64,000 bases of DNA from an uncultured Oscillospiraceae bacterium (GTDB lineage: Bacteria; Bacillota; Clostridia; Oscillospirales; Acutalibacteraceae): assembly GCA_900539845.1 (NCBI GenBank), contig UQDP01000002.1, forward strand, positions 1-64,000, read 5' to 3'. Of the stretch, positions 1 through 8,608 are shown piece by piece; within the stretch, counting starts at the first letter, position 1, and every line of letters begins with the position of its first letter. The translations under genes and the position numbers were made by a program. A model generated the notes under the pieces. It worked only from the letters and a program-made list of their open reading frames with translations. It did no database searches and was not told the origin of the DNA.

Positions 1-154
1 CTTGAGCGGCTTTGCGCTTTCCGCCTTTGCCAATTCTACCGTACCATCGTACGCCTACGAATTGCCAAATGCGAAATTCAGCTCGATTTATCGAACCCTG
101 TTCAGCGTGTAGGGATACATACTTTTCTTATTTTATAACTTTTTCTACACGCTG
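1..154. repeat. Right portion of a MITE-like interspersed repeat (copy 1)
   Basis: This stretch is nearly identical to the two outer parts of the element at 45417-45974. Positions 11-54 match 45561-45604 and 65-154 match 45884-45974, with only a few substitutions. The ends agree exactly at the inverted terminus (138-154 is identical to 45958-45974). About 275 bases of internal sequence present in the other copy are absent here. The left end lies outside the window. The element stops directly against a terminator hairpin at 155, as the other copy does. It carries no coding capacity. Confidence 0.85.
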
Positions 155-184
155 AAGCGGACTTTTTCAGGTCCGCTTTTTTTT
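155..184 (+). terminator. Rho-independent terminator abutting the repeat
   Basis: A 7-base stem AGCGGAC/GTCCGCT (156-162 with 171-177) is followed by a run of eight T. It begins at the base after the repeat ends, and 155-178 has the form AA-hairpin-TT, the same form as the duplicated target of the other copy. It probably ends transcription of a gene to the left of the window. Confidence 0.8.
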
Positions 185-216
185 GTTGAAATTTTTGTTA
201 ATTTTAAAAATTGGTA

Positions 217-245
217 TTGTTATATATTCTTAATTACTATATAAT
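217..245 (+). promoter_or_regulatory. Sigma-A-type promoter of the mre operon
   Basis: TTGTTA at 217-222, 17-base spacer, TATAAT at 240-245, in an AT-rich stretch about 65 bases before the mreB start. It is the only good promoter-like sequence before the tightly packed mreB-mreC-mreD-PBP genes. Confidence 0.7.
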
Positions 246-308
246 ACTTATTAATTGAAATTTATACGGACTTATAAACCGTTCGTTTTGAAAGTGAGAG
301 AATCATAA

Positions 309-1289
309 ATGATACTGACGAAGGATATCGGAATAGATTTAGGCACGGAAAACACGCTGATCTGCGACAGAAAAGGAAGAATACTCATCAGAGAGCCTTC
401 CGTTGTTGCCGTAGATGTAAAATCACGCCGCGTGCTCGCAACAGGAAATGAAGCAAAGGCAATGATCGGCAGAACTCCGGGTTCGATCATTGCCGTAAAA
501 CCGCTTAAGGACGGAGTAATCGCAGACTTTGACATGACGGCTGATATGCTCCACAATTTTATATATCGTTCATCAAAGACCTCCATGTTTACAAAAACAA
601 GGGTTGTTATAACCGTTCCCAGCGGAGTCACCGAGGTTGAGAGAAGAGCCGTTGAGGACGCGGCAAGAGCTGCCGGCGCGCAGGAAGTAGAACTGATAGA
701 AGAGCCCATGGCGGCAGCGCTCGGCGCTGGTCTGCCCGTTTTTGAAGCATCCGGCTCCATGGTTGTCGACATCGGCGGCGGCACCTGTGACGTTGCCGTT
801 ATGTCCCTCGGCGGAATCGCGGCAAGAAAAAGTGTTAAAATTGCAGGAAACGCTCTTAACGAAACGATTATAAATCACATGAAAAGAGCCCATAATCTGC
901 TTATAGGAGATGTTACGGCAGAAGAGATTAAAATAAAGATCGGCTCTGTTTCTGAATATGACGGTGAGGGCGCAATGGAGGTCAGGGGCCGTAATCTGAC
1001 TGACGGACTTCCCAATTCCATAGAGATAACAAGCGAAGAGATACGGAATGTACTGCTTGAACCTGTAAGCGAGATTGTTGAGGCAATAAGAGAGACACTT
1101 GAAGTAACTCTGCCCGAGCTTGCTTCAGACATAATAGACCGCGGCATTTATGTGACCGGCGGCACAGCGCTGCTGAGAGGTCTGCCCGATCTTATTGCCA
1201 AGGAAACTAAAATTGCCGTTCATCTGCCGGAAAATCCGATGGACGTAGTAGCGATAGGCACATCAGTTAAACTCAGAAGGGCACGATAA
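309..1289 (+). CDS. mreB: Rod-shape-determining protein MreB
   Basis: Bacterial actin that forms membrane-bound filaments and directs lateral wall synthesis together with MreC, MreD and a class B PBP. The 326-residue product has the actin-fold phosphate-1 loop (DIGIDLGTENT, residues about 6-16), the phosphate-2 loop (VVDIGGGTCDVAV, about 152-164) and the MreB signature EEPMAAALGAGLPV (about 135-148). Length is slightly under the usual 335-345. The ATG at 309 is preceded by a GAGAG-type ribosome site. It is the first gene of an operon with mreC (2 bases downstream), mreD and a PBP gene. It could be an MreB paralogue such as Mbl, but the mreCD context favours MreB. Confidence 0.96.
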   Translation: MILTKDIGIDLGTENTLICDRKGRILIREPSVVAVDVKSRRVLATGNEAKAMIGRTPGSIIAVKPLKDGVIADFDMTADMLHNFIYRSSKTSMFTKTRVVITVPSGVTEVERRAVEDAARAAGAQEVELIEEPMAAALGAGLPVFEASGSMVVDIGGGTCDVAVMSLGGIAARKSVKIAGNALNETIINHMKRAHNLLIGDVTAEEIKIKIGSVSEYDGEGAMEVRGRNLTDGLPNSIEITSEEIRNVLLEPVSEIVEAIRETLEVTLPELASDIIDRGIYVTGGTALLRGLPDLIAKETKIAVHLPENPMDVVAIGTSVKLRRAR

Positions 1290-1291
1290 AT

Positions 1292-2134
1292 ATGAAGCAG
1301 CTTTTTAAAAGCAGACGCCTGAAAGTGATTGCAGGGGTAATTGCCCTGCTGCTTGTGGGCGCACTGATATGCGCGGCAAACGGACGCGGCGAAACGGCGC
1401 AGTCCGGCATTATCGGCACCGTTTTCACGCCTGCGAACTGGCTTGCGACAAAAATATCCGACGGTATTACATATGTTTTCGGCGAAGCAACCGGAAACGC
1501 CGAATACCTTGACAGGATAAATGAGCTTGAAAATCAGGTGGGTTCGCTGCAGGATCAGCTTGCCGATTACGAAAACCTGCAAAAGCAGAATCAGCTTTAC
1601 AAGGACGCGCTTGAACTTAAAGAGGAAAACCCCGATTACACATTCGTGGAGGCAAAAGCCGTAAGCCGTGACGCTGCGGACATTTTCGGCTCATACACCA
1701 TAAACAAGGGAACAACAAGCGGAATCAGCGACGGTGACGCTGTGCTTTACGGAAATTACATCGTTGGAATCATAGACCGCGCTTATCCCACTTACAGCGT
1801 TGTAAAGACCATACTTGACCCTGACTTTTCGGTATCCGCGTACGAAATCGTGTCAGGCGAAATATCCTATGTTACCGGCAGAGCGGAGCTTGCGCCGGAC
1901 GGCAAATGCACCATGGCAAATCTCGATTCATCCACCTCGGTTACTTACGGCTCTATTATAGCGACCGCGGGAATAAGCGGAAATATACCCGAGGGGCTGA
2001 TCATCGGAACGGTTGAGGAAATTGAAGAGGACAACGCGTCAATTGCTTCCTATGCGGTCATAAAACCCGGAGTTGACGTGAACAACATTTCAAACTGCCT
2101 TGTGCTGACCGGCTACGAAAGCGAGGCGCAGTAA
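1292..2134 (+). CDS. mreC: Rod-shape-determining protein MreC
   Basis: Membrane-anchored scaffold linking MreB and MreD to wall synthases outside the membrane. The 280-residue product has a short basic N-terminus, one transmembrane segment at about residues 10-30, a coiled coil (about 67-110, ending QNQLYKDALELKEE) and the MreC beta-domain with INKGTTSGISDGDAV and VVKTILDPDFSVSAY. Its stop overlaps the mreD start by one base (TAATG), indicating translational coupling. Confidence 0.93.
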   Translation: MKQLFKSRRLKVIAGVIALLLVGALICAANGRGETAQSGIIGTVFTPANWLATKISDGITYVFGEATGNAEYLDRINELENQVGSLQDQLADYENLQKQNQLYKDALELKEENPDYTFVEAKAVSRDAADIFGSYTINKGTTSGISDGDAVLYGNYIVGIIDRAYPTYSVVKTILDPDFSVSAYEIVSGEISYVTGRAELAPDGKCTMANLDSSTSVTYGSIIATAGISGNIPEGLIIGTVEEIEEDNASIASYAVIKPGVDVNNISNCLVLTGYESEAQ

Positions 2135-2664
2135 TGGATCTTTCCTATAAACAGCGCACTCTGAAAACAGTAATATATTTTTTGCTTGTTGCAGCCGCAG
2201 CGCTCATTCAGAATACACCGGGCCTGACGATAGAAATAGGCGGAGCAAGATGTTTTCTTTTGCTTCCCGTATGCATGATACTCGGTACCGGCGAGGATGA
2301 GAGGTTCGCCGCCGTACTTGCCCTTGCCGGCGGAATGCTCTGGGATCTGAGCTCAGGAGTGCATCTCGGTTTCAATGCCATCTATATGTGTATCATGTGC
2401 TTTTTCGGTTCGGCGCTCATCACTTATATCATCAGAAATACTTTTTTGGCTAATTTTATTTTCAGCGTGTTTTTCATATTCCTATACTGCCTGCTTTACT
2501 GGCTTTTGTTTATAATCATACGGGATGTAAGAGGAGCGGAGCTTACATTATTCACCTTTTATCTTCCCAGCGCAGTTTATACAACTTTTGTTACGCCTTT
2601 GATCTACCTGAGTCTCAGACCGCTGAAAAACAAACTGAATAAACCCATAAGGGTTTTGAATTGA
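2134..2664 (+). CDS. mreD: Rod-shape-determining protein MreD
   Basis: Small polytopic membrane protein of the elongasome. At 176 residues it has about five or six hydrophobic segments and the typical LLPVCMILGTGEDERFAAVLALAGGMLWD region of the family (read in pieces, about residues 43-70). Identity rests on hydropathy, length and the position between mreC and a PBP2-type gene, since MreD sequences are poorly conserved. Confidence 0.88.
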   Translation: MDLSYKQRTLKTVIYFLLVAAAALIQNTPGLTIEIGGARCFLLLPVCMILGTGEDERFAAVLALAGGMLWDLSSGVHLGFNAIYMCIMCFFGSALITYIIRNTFLANFIFSVFFIFLYCLLYWLLFIIIRDVRGAELTLFTFYLPSAVYTTFVTPLIYLSLRPLKNKLNKPIRVLN

Positions 2665-2683
2665 TAAAAAGGACGGATTTAAC

Positions 2684-4699
2684 TTGAGAAGCAGACATTT
2701 CAGCTTCAGAGCTTTTATTGCGATCATACTTGTTTTCGCAATTATATTCACTTTCGGATATACGCTTTATGACATACAAATCGTAAACGGTGAATATTAC
2801 AGCGCGCAAAACAGCACTGTGAGGACTTACACCGTTAAAATAGAAGCGGCAAGAGGAGAAATCGTGGACAGAAACGGAAATCCCCTTGTAACAAACAGGC
2901 AGGGAAATTCCATCATTCTTGACGCAGCCTATTTTCCGTCAAATAAAGACAATGCCGCGAGAAACGCGATCATCGTAAATCTGATCCGCCTGTTTGAAAA
3001 AAACGGAGAGGAATATGTAAACAATCTTCCCCTCAGACAAAACGGCGATACCATTGAATTTACCGAGGACGAGGACGCCGTTGCCACAATGAAAAGCAAA
3101 GATATGTTCAATCTTCAGAAATACGCTACTGCGCAGAACTGTTTTGACGCTATGGTCGAAATGTACGGTCTGGAGGATATGGACACCGAGACCGCCCTGA
3201 AAGTGGGCGCAATAAGATATGAGCTGACCCGCCTTATGTTCTCTATTGAGAATCCCGTTACAATCGCGGACGACGTCAGCGACGAAACAGTGGCTGAGAT
3301 AAAAGAAGATACGCAGAATTACCTCGGAGCAAATATAAAAGCGGTTGCATACAGGGAATATACCGATTCTTCGCTTGCCCCCCATATTTTGGGCACAATA
3401 AGAAAGATCAATGCCGAGGAGTATTCGGAGCTGCGCGATGAGGGCTACGGAATCAACGACACGATCGGCGAAAGCGGCATAGAATCCGCTATGGAGAGCG
3501 AACTGCGCGGCACCCCCGGTGAGCTTACAATAACGATAGACGCCGACGGCAACGTGACCGAAGAGATAACGAAAGAACCCATTCAGGGCAACACCGTTGT
3601 GCTCACGATAGACCGTGATCTTCAGCGCATAGCGCAGCAGCAGCTTGAGGCGGTCTGCAATGAGATCAGCTCAACAGACGGAGCCGGAGCCGTTGTGGTT
3701 GAAGATGTAACAACCGGAGGTGTTCTTGCGGCAGCGTCTTATCCCACCTACGATCTTCAGGATTATTATGACAATTATTCCTCGCTCGTGTCGAATTCCC
3801 GCCAGCCGCTTTTCAACAGGTTTGCACTCGGCACATATGCTCCCGGTTCAACCTTTAAGCCCGCCATGGCATGCGCTGCGCTTGAGGAAGGCATTATAGA
3901 TGAAAACACCACCTTCCGCTGCAGCGGCGTATGGCAATACTACGATGTTACATTCCAATGCCTGAACCGCCGGGCACATGGCTCGGAAAACATTCGTGAA
4001 GCCCTCAGGGATTCCTGCAACGTATTTTTCTATAACTGCGCAGACAGACTGGGAATCACAAAAATGAACGAATACGCTTCCATGTTCGGCTTGGGCGAGC
4101 AAACAGGAGTAGAGATAAACGAGGCGTCCGGTGTGCTTGCAGGGCCGGCAAGCGCCGAAAGATACAACAGAGTATGGCAGATGGGCGACACCATTCAAAG
4201 CGGTATCGGTCAGTCCGACAACTTATTTACTCCCCTGCAGCTTGCAAATTACTGCGCCACAGTCGCAAACGGCGGAACAAGATACGATATGCATTTTGTC
4301 AAATCGATCATCAACACCTCAAGCGGCTCCATTGAAGAAACGGGAGCAACCGTTGCGGAAGAGCTTCCCATTGCCGACAGTACATTTAAGATCGTGCACG
4401 AAGGTATGCGAATGGTTGCGCAGCAATACACGCTCAACTCCATCTTCAAAAATTCCGGCGTGGACGTTGCCTGCAAAACAGGTACATCGCAGGTCATAAG
4501 AAACGGTAAAGAGGACAATAACGGTTTCCTGATCACCTTCGCGCCTTATGAGAATCCCGAAATTTCAATTGCTTCGGCAATTGAGCTAGCCGGGTCAGGT
4601 ACATCAACAGCCGAGCTGACTTCTTCGATCATCGAATATTATTATTCAAACAATACGGACGAACTGCCTGCTCAAAGCACGGGTACGCTTCTTGAATAA
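2684..4699 (+). CDS. mrdA: Class B penicillin-binding protein (PBP2/elongasome transpeptidase)
   Basis: D,D-transpeptidase that cross-links peptidoglycan during elongation. The 671-residue product has an N-terminal membrane anchor (about 8-30), the class B pedestal region starting AARGEIVDRNG (about 51-61), and a C-terminal transpeptidase domain with all three active-site motifs: STFK (about 389), SCN (about 444) and KTG (about 597, CKTGTSQ). The likely start is TTG at 2684, 9-10 bases after AAAAAGGA; no ATG with a ribosome site precedes the membrane segment. The gene follows mreD by 19 bases, the usual position for the elongation PBP. A SpoVD-like role cannot be fully excluded. Confidence 0.92.
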   Translation: MRSRHFSFRAFIAIILVFAIIFTFGYTLYDIQIVNGEYYSAQNSTVRTYTVKIEAARGEIVDRNGNPLVTNRQGNSIILDAAYFPSNKDNAARNAIIVNLIRLFEKNGEEYVNNLPLRQNGDTIEFTEDEDAVATMKSKDMFNLQKYATAQNCFDAMVEMYGLEDMDTETALKVGAIRYELTRLMFSIENPVTIADDVSDETVAEIKEDTQNYLGANIKAVAYREYTDSSLAPHILGTIRKINAEEYSELRDEGYGINDTIGESGIESAMESELRGTPGELTITIDADGNVTEEITKEPIQGNTVVLTIDRDLQRIAQQQLEAVCNEISSTDGAGAVVVEDVTTGGVLAAASYPTYDLQDYYDNYSSLVSNSRQPLFNRFALGTYAPGSTFKPAMACAALEEGIIDENTTFRCSGVWQYYDVTFQCLNRRAHGSENIREALRDSCNVFFYNCADRLGITKMNEYASMFGLGEQTGVEINEASGVLAGPASAERYNRVWQMGDTIQSGIGQSDNLFTPLQLANYCATVANGGTRYDMHFVKSIINTSSGSIEETGATVAEELPIADSTFKIVHEGMRMVAQQYTLNSIFKNSGVDVACKTGTSQVIRNGKEDNNGFLITFAPYENPEISIASAIELAGSGTSTAELTSSIIEYYYSNNTDELPAQSTGTLLE

Positions 4700-4722
4700 T
4701 TGGGCGCTTTAGTAAATTATTG

Positions 4723-4751
4723 TTGAATATAATTATAATTTATGGTATTAT
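4723..4751 (+). promoter_or_regulatory. Putative promoter of mgsA homologue
   Basis: TTGAAT at 4723-4728, 17-base spacer, TATTAT at 4746-4751, in the AT-rich gap after the PBP gene. The leader (about 4758-4849) contains an inverted CAGGCA/TGCCTG pair before the GAGAGAGG ribosome site. Confidence 0.5.
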
Positions 4752-4849
4752 TTTACTGTCAGTTTTGTATAAACAACTTTATCAACAGGCAGAATCCATC
4801 CGTTTGCAACCGTTTATGCCTGTTTATGAATAATTGAGAGAGGTAATTT

Positions 4850-5260
4850 ATGAATATTGCTCTTATTGCACATGATGCAAAAAAAGAACTTCTTGTTCAG
4901 TTTTGCATTGCCTATTGCGGAATCATGAGCCGCCATGACCTGTGCGCCACGGGCACGACCGGCAAGCTTGTTCATGATGCAACGGGCCTTAATATAAATT
5001 GTTTTCTTGCAGGCAGCCAGGGCGGCGGCCAGCAGGTAGCAAGCAGGATCGCCTGCAATGAGATCGATCTGCTGATTTTCTTCAGAGATCCGCTCAATCC
5101 AAAGCCGCATGAACCGAGCGACAATGATCTGCTCAGGCTCTGCGATGTGCACAACATTCCGTTTGCAACAAACATAGCAACGGCGGAAGCGCTGATTAGA
5201 GGCGTTGAGCGGGGAGATTTTGAATGGCGGGAGATCGTGAACCCGCGGTATAATTCCTAA
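4850..5260 (+). CDS. mgsA: Methylglyoxal synthase homologue with altered active site
   Basis: Methylglyoxal synthase converts dihydroxyacetone phosphate to methylglyoxal and phosphate. The 136-residue product has the family motifs IALIAHDAKK (about 3-12), ATGTTGKLV (phosphate binding), FFRDPLNPKPHEP (about 80-92) and NIPFATNIATAEALI. In family enzymes the phosphate loop is followed by GGDQQ, whose Asp is the catalytic base (Asp71 in E. coli). Here the codon is GGC, giving GGGQQ (about residues 59-63), and the later HEPDV-type segment reads HEPSD. The activity is therefore doubtful. It sits where many Firmicutes carry mgsA at the end of the mre cluster, although minCDE and rodA, usual in between, are missing. 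Ribosome site GAGAGAGG; own terminator downstream. Confidence 0.85.
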   Translation: MNIALIAHDAKKELLVQFCIAYCGIMSRHDLCATGTTGKLVHDATGLNINCFLAGSQGGGQQVASRIACNEIDLLIFFRDPLNPKPHEPSDNDLLRLCDVHNIPFATNIATAEALIRGVERGDFEWREIVNPRYNS

Positions 5261-5266
5261 ATGAAC

Positions 5267-5295
5267 GGGCAGGTGCAAACCCGCCCTGTTTTTTT
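5267..5295 (+). terminator. Terminator after mgsA homologue
   Basis: Stem GGGCAGGT/ACCCGCCC (5267-5274 with 5279-5286, one A-C mismatch), GCAA tetraloop, then TG and seven T. Confidence 0.8.
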
Positions 5296-5336
5296 CCGGC
5301 AGAGGTATCGGCAGAAAGCACTGTCTTCGCCGATCG

Positions 5337-5397
5337 GTTGCCCTTAATTTGATATGACTGTAAACATGGGCAACACCTTATCAGGATACGGATAAGG
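5337..5397 (+). other. Hairpins in the region before hisS
   Basis: Two inverted repeats lie before hisS: GTTGCCC (5337-5343) with GGGCAAC (5368-5374), and CCTTATC (5376-5382) with GATAAGG (5391-5397), followed by a T-rich stretch. There is no T-box sequence of the GGTGGNACCGCG type, so tRNA-sensing is not supported. A weak promoter (TTGCCC at 5338, TAAACA at 5361) overlaps. Confidence 0.3.
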
Positions 5398-5448
5398 CGC
5401 GGCATTTTTTGATTGCCTGTTTGCAGTCTGAAAGGCTATGGTATTTTT

Positions 5449-6795
5449 ATGGCACTTATGACGAAAGCAATTAAAGGCACAAAAGATGTGCTCCCGAATG
5501 AAGTTTATAAAAATCAGTATATTGAAAGCACGGCGCTTGATGTGGCTGAAAGATTCGGTTTTAAAGAAATACGCACGCCCGTGTTTGAGCACACGGAATT
5601 GTTTCAGCGCGGAGTCGGAGATACAACGGATGTTGTTCAAAAGGAAATGTATACTTTTGACGACAAAGGCGGAAGAAGCATAACACTGCGCCCCGAAGGC
5701 ACAGCAGGCGCTGCACGCAGCTTTCTCGAAAACGGGCTTTGCAATGAAACCCTGCCGCAGAAAGTGTGTTATATAACCTCCTGCTACCGATATGAAAAGC
5801 CGCAGGCAGGCAGGCTGCGCGAATTTCACCAGTTCGGCGTGGAGTGTTTCGGCGCCTCCTCCCCTCTTGCGGACGCGGAAATCATATCGCTCGCGGACAC
5901 ATTGTTTAAAGAACTCGGTATCAACGGGCTGTCACTTGAGATAAATTCTATAGGATGCCCGACCTGCCGCGCCGAATATCACAAGGCACTCAAAGAATAC
6001 TTCTCGGCAAGGAAAGACGAGCTTTGCGACACCTGCCGTGACCGTTTGGACAGGAATCCCATGAGAATACTGGACTGCAAATCGCCCGTATGCTCGGAGA
6101 TTGCAAAGGACGCACCTATCGTTCTTGACTATCTCTGCGACGAATGCAGGGAGCATTTTGAAAAGGTAAAAGACTGCTTAAAAGCGCTGAACATCCAATT
6201 CACCGTAAATCCGCGCATAGTAAGAGGTCTTGATTATTACACGAAAACCGTGTTTGAATTTGTATCCGATTCCATAGGCGCGCAGGGCACGGTCTGCGGC
6301 GGCGGCAGATACGACGGTCTTATAGAAGAATTAGGCGGTCAGAAAACGCCGTCGCTCGGTTTCGCGCTCGGACTCGAAAGACTTATGCTGCTCATGGAGG
6401 CGCAGAGATGCGAATTTCCGAAACAGAGCATGCCCGATCTGTTCATTGCCGCAATGGGCGAGAAAGCACAGATGAAAGCCGTCGAGATCGCTTCTGACAT
6501 GCGCGCGGAGGGCTTCACCTGCCTTTATGATGTGAACGGCAGAGGGCTGAGAGCGCAGATGAAATACGCCAATAAGCTGGGGGCAAAATATATCGTTGTG
6601 CTTGGCGACGAAGAAACACAAAGCGGAATTGCAAAGCTTAAAAATATGGAGAGCGGCGAAGAGACCGAGATTGCCCTGCAAACATTTGTCAGCGGCTTTT
6701 ACAGCGTTTCGCTTGAAAAAGAACTGGACGATCTTAAAATAAACGGAGAGGAATTCGACTTCAATTCGCTTTTCGGCGTAGAAAATAAAAACTGA
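5449..6795 (+). CDS. hisS: Histidyl-tRNA synthetase
   Basis: Class II aminoacyl-tRNA synthetase charging tRNA-His in the cytoplasm. The 448-residue product begins MALMTKAIKGTKDVLP, has motif 2 (CYRYEKPQAGRLREFHQF, about 105-122), the HisA motif VRGLDYYTKTVFEF (about 250-263), motif 3 (PSLGFALGLERLML) and a C-terminal anticodon-binding domain. I chose ATG 5449 over an upstream in-frame TTG at 5413 because family proteins begin just before AIKGTKD; the ribosome site (GAAAGG) is weak and somewhat distant. An aspS gene follows, a common bacterial pairing. Confidence 0.97.
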   Translation: MALMTKAIKGTKDVLPNEVYKNQYIESTALDVAERFGFKEIRTPVFEHTELFQRGVGDTTDVVQKEMYTFDDKGGRSITLRPEGTAGAARSFLENGLCNETLPQKVCYITSCYRYEKPQAGRLREFHQFGVECFGASSPLADAEIISLADTLFKELGINGLSLEINSIGCPTCRAEYHKALKEYFSARKDELCDTCRDRLDRNPMRILDCKSPVCSEIAKDAPIVLDYLCDECREHFEKVKDCLKALNIQFTVNPRIVRGLDYYTKTVFEFVSDSIGAQGTVCGGGRYDGLIEELGGQKTPSLGFALGLERLMLLMEAQRCEFPKQSMPDLFIAAMGEKAQMKAVEIASDMRAEGFTCLYDVNGRGLRAQMKYANKLGAKYIVVLGDEETQSGIAKLKNMESGEETEIALQTFVSGFYSVSLEKELDDLKINGEEFDFNSLFGVENKN

Positions 6796-6814
6796 TAAAT
6801 TGCGGAGATAAAAG

Positions 6815-8608
6815 ATGGAAAGTATAAAAGGATTAAAAAGAACAGATTACTGCGGCGAACTGAGGATCGGTGACTGCGGCAGAGAAGTCACGCTTTTCGG
6901 CTGGGCTCAGCGCCAAAGGGATCTCGGCAACCTTATATTTATTGACCTGAGAGACAGAACAGGCGTAGTGCAGCTTTCTTTCAGCGACAAAACCGACAGG
7001 GAAACGTTTGAGAAAGCCGGAACCGTGCGCAGCGAATACGTGCTTGCGCTCAGAGGCACGGTTCTTGAAAGAGAAAGTAAAAATCCCGAACTGCCCACCG
7101 GCGATATAGAGATAGACGTAACAGAACTGAGAATCATAAGCAAGGCGCAGACGCCTCCGTTTGAGATTTCAAAAGAGGACGAGGTCGGCGATGAAACCAC
7201 GCTGAAATACAGATATCTTGCTTTAAGAAATGAAAAACTGACCAAAAACATCCTTATGCGCCACAAAATCGCAAAAATTGCGCGTGAATATTTTTATGAA
7301 AACGACTTTATTGAGATCGAAACACCGATGATGATAAAATCCACCCCGGAGGGCGCAAGAGACTATGTTGTGCCGAGCAGAATCCACAACGGCAAGTTCT
7401 ACGCGCTGCCGCAGAGTCCGCAGATCTATAAGCAGCTTCTTATGATTGCCGGATTTGACAGATACATTCAGCTTGCAAGATGTTTCAGAGATGAAGACCT
7501 GCGCGCGGACCGCCAGCCGGAATTCACACAGATAGACCTTGAGATGAGCTTTGTGGATACGGATGATATTATGGAAACGGCAGAGGGCTTCATCAAAAAG
7601 CTGATGAAAGAAACGCTGGGCATAGATATTCCGCTTCCGCTTCCCAAAATGACCTTTGCGGACGCTATGAACAAATACGGCTCCGATAAGCCGGATACGC
7701 GTTTTGACATGCTCATAAAGGACATCAGCGACTGGGCTGTTAAAACAGATTTCGGCGTTTTTAAAAACGCTGTTGAGGACGGCGGCACCGTAAGATGCAT
7801 CGTTGCAAAAAACGCGGCGGGTATTTACAGCAGAAAAAAGATAGACAAGCTCACCGAATATGTTAAAGGAATCGGAGCAAAAGGTCTTGCTTATATCAGA
7901 TGGGCGGACGAAACGCCGAACTGTTCGTTCGCGAAATTCCTGAAAGACGCGGAACTTGAGACCCTGCTTGAAACACTCGGAGCAGAAAAGGGAGACTGCG
8001 TATTCATCATCAGCGGCAAAACCGCACTGACGCTTTCTGTTCTCGGCGCGCTCAGGCTTGCCGTCGCGAAAGAACTTGGAATCATTCCCGAAAACAAGTG
8101 GAACTATCTCTGGATTACGGAGATGCCGTTCTTTGAATATGACGAAGAAAGCGGCGAATGGGTGGCCATGCACCATCCTTTCACTATGCCTATGGAGGAG
8201 TGTATCCCCTATCTGGACACAGATAAATCAAAAGTCCGCGCAAAGGCATTCGATCTGGTGCTGAACGGCACGGAGCTTTCGTCAGGTTCCATGAGAATTA
8301 CCGACTGCGAGCTGCAAAACAAGATGTTTGAACTGCTCGGAATGTCTCAGGAAGAAATAGACGCAAAATTCGGATTCCTTGTTGACGCTTATAAATACGC
8401 TGCTCCGCCTCACGGGGGAATGGGTATCGGGCTGGACAGGCTCGCCATGCTCATATGCGGATCCGACAGCCTGAGAGATGTTACTGCTTTTCCGAAAGTT
8501 CAAAACGCAAGCGAGCTGATGAGCGGCGCCCCGTCCTATATAGACAATATCCAGCTTGACGAGCTGGGCATAGAAATCGCCAGAGCGGAGCGCGAAGACC
8601 ATGAGTAA
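6815..8608 (+). CDS. aspS: Aspartyl-tRNA synthetase
   Basis: Class II synthetase charging tRNA-Asp. The 597-residue product is full length for the bacterial type: N-terminal OB-fold anticodon domain (about 15-110, LFGWAQRQRDLGNLIFIDLRD), catalytic core with motif 2 (FRDEDLRADRQPEFTQIDLE, about 220-239), a GAD insertion domain (about 295-420) and motif 3 (GGMGIGLDRLAMLICG, about 535-550). The ATG has GGAGATAAAAG upstream. It is 19 bases after hisS and its last codons overlap yfbR by 8 bases, so the three genes are likely one transcript. Confidence 0.97.
   Translation: MESIKGLKRTDYCGELRIGDCGREVTLFGWAQRQRDLGNLIFIDLRDRTGVVQLSFSDKTDRETFEKAGTVRSEYVLALRGTVLERESKNPELPTGDIEIDVTELRIISKAQTPPFEISKEDEVGDETTLKYRYLALRNEKLTKNILMRHKIAKIAREYFYENDFIEIETPMMIKSTPEGARDYVVPSRIHNGKFYALPQSPQIYKQLLMIAGFDRYIQLARCFRDEDLRADRQPEFTQIDLEMSFVDTDDIMETAEGFIKKLMKETLGIDIPLPLPKMTFADAMNKYGSDKPDTRFDMLIKDISDWAVKTDFGVFKNAVEDGGTVRCIVAKNAAGIYSRKKIDKLTEYVKGIGAKGLAYIRWADETPNCSFAKFLKDAELETLLETLGAEKGDCVFIISGKTALTLSVLGALRLAVAKELGIIPENKWNYLWITEMPFFEYDEESGEWVAMHHPFTMPMEECIPYLDTDKSKVRAKAFDLVLNGTELSSGSMRITDCELQNKMFELLGMSQEEIDAKFGFLVDAYKYAAPPHGGMGIGLDRLAMLICGSDSLRDVTAFPKVQNASELMSGAPSYIDNIQLDELGIEIARAEREDHE

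Noticed and set aside
5296..5448. T-box riboswitch before hisS
   Set aside because: Hairpins exist but no T-box consensus or specifier region was found.
7223..8176. Long open frame (317 codons) antisense to aspS
   Set aside because: Lies wholly opposite a certain aspS gene, has no recognisable domain or ribosome site, and arises from codon bias of the sense gene.
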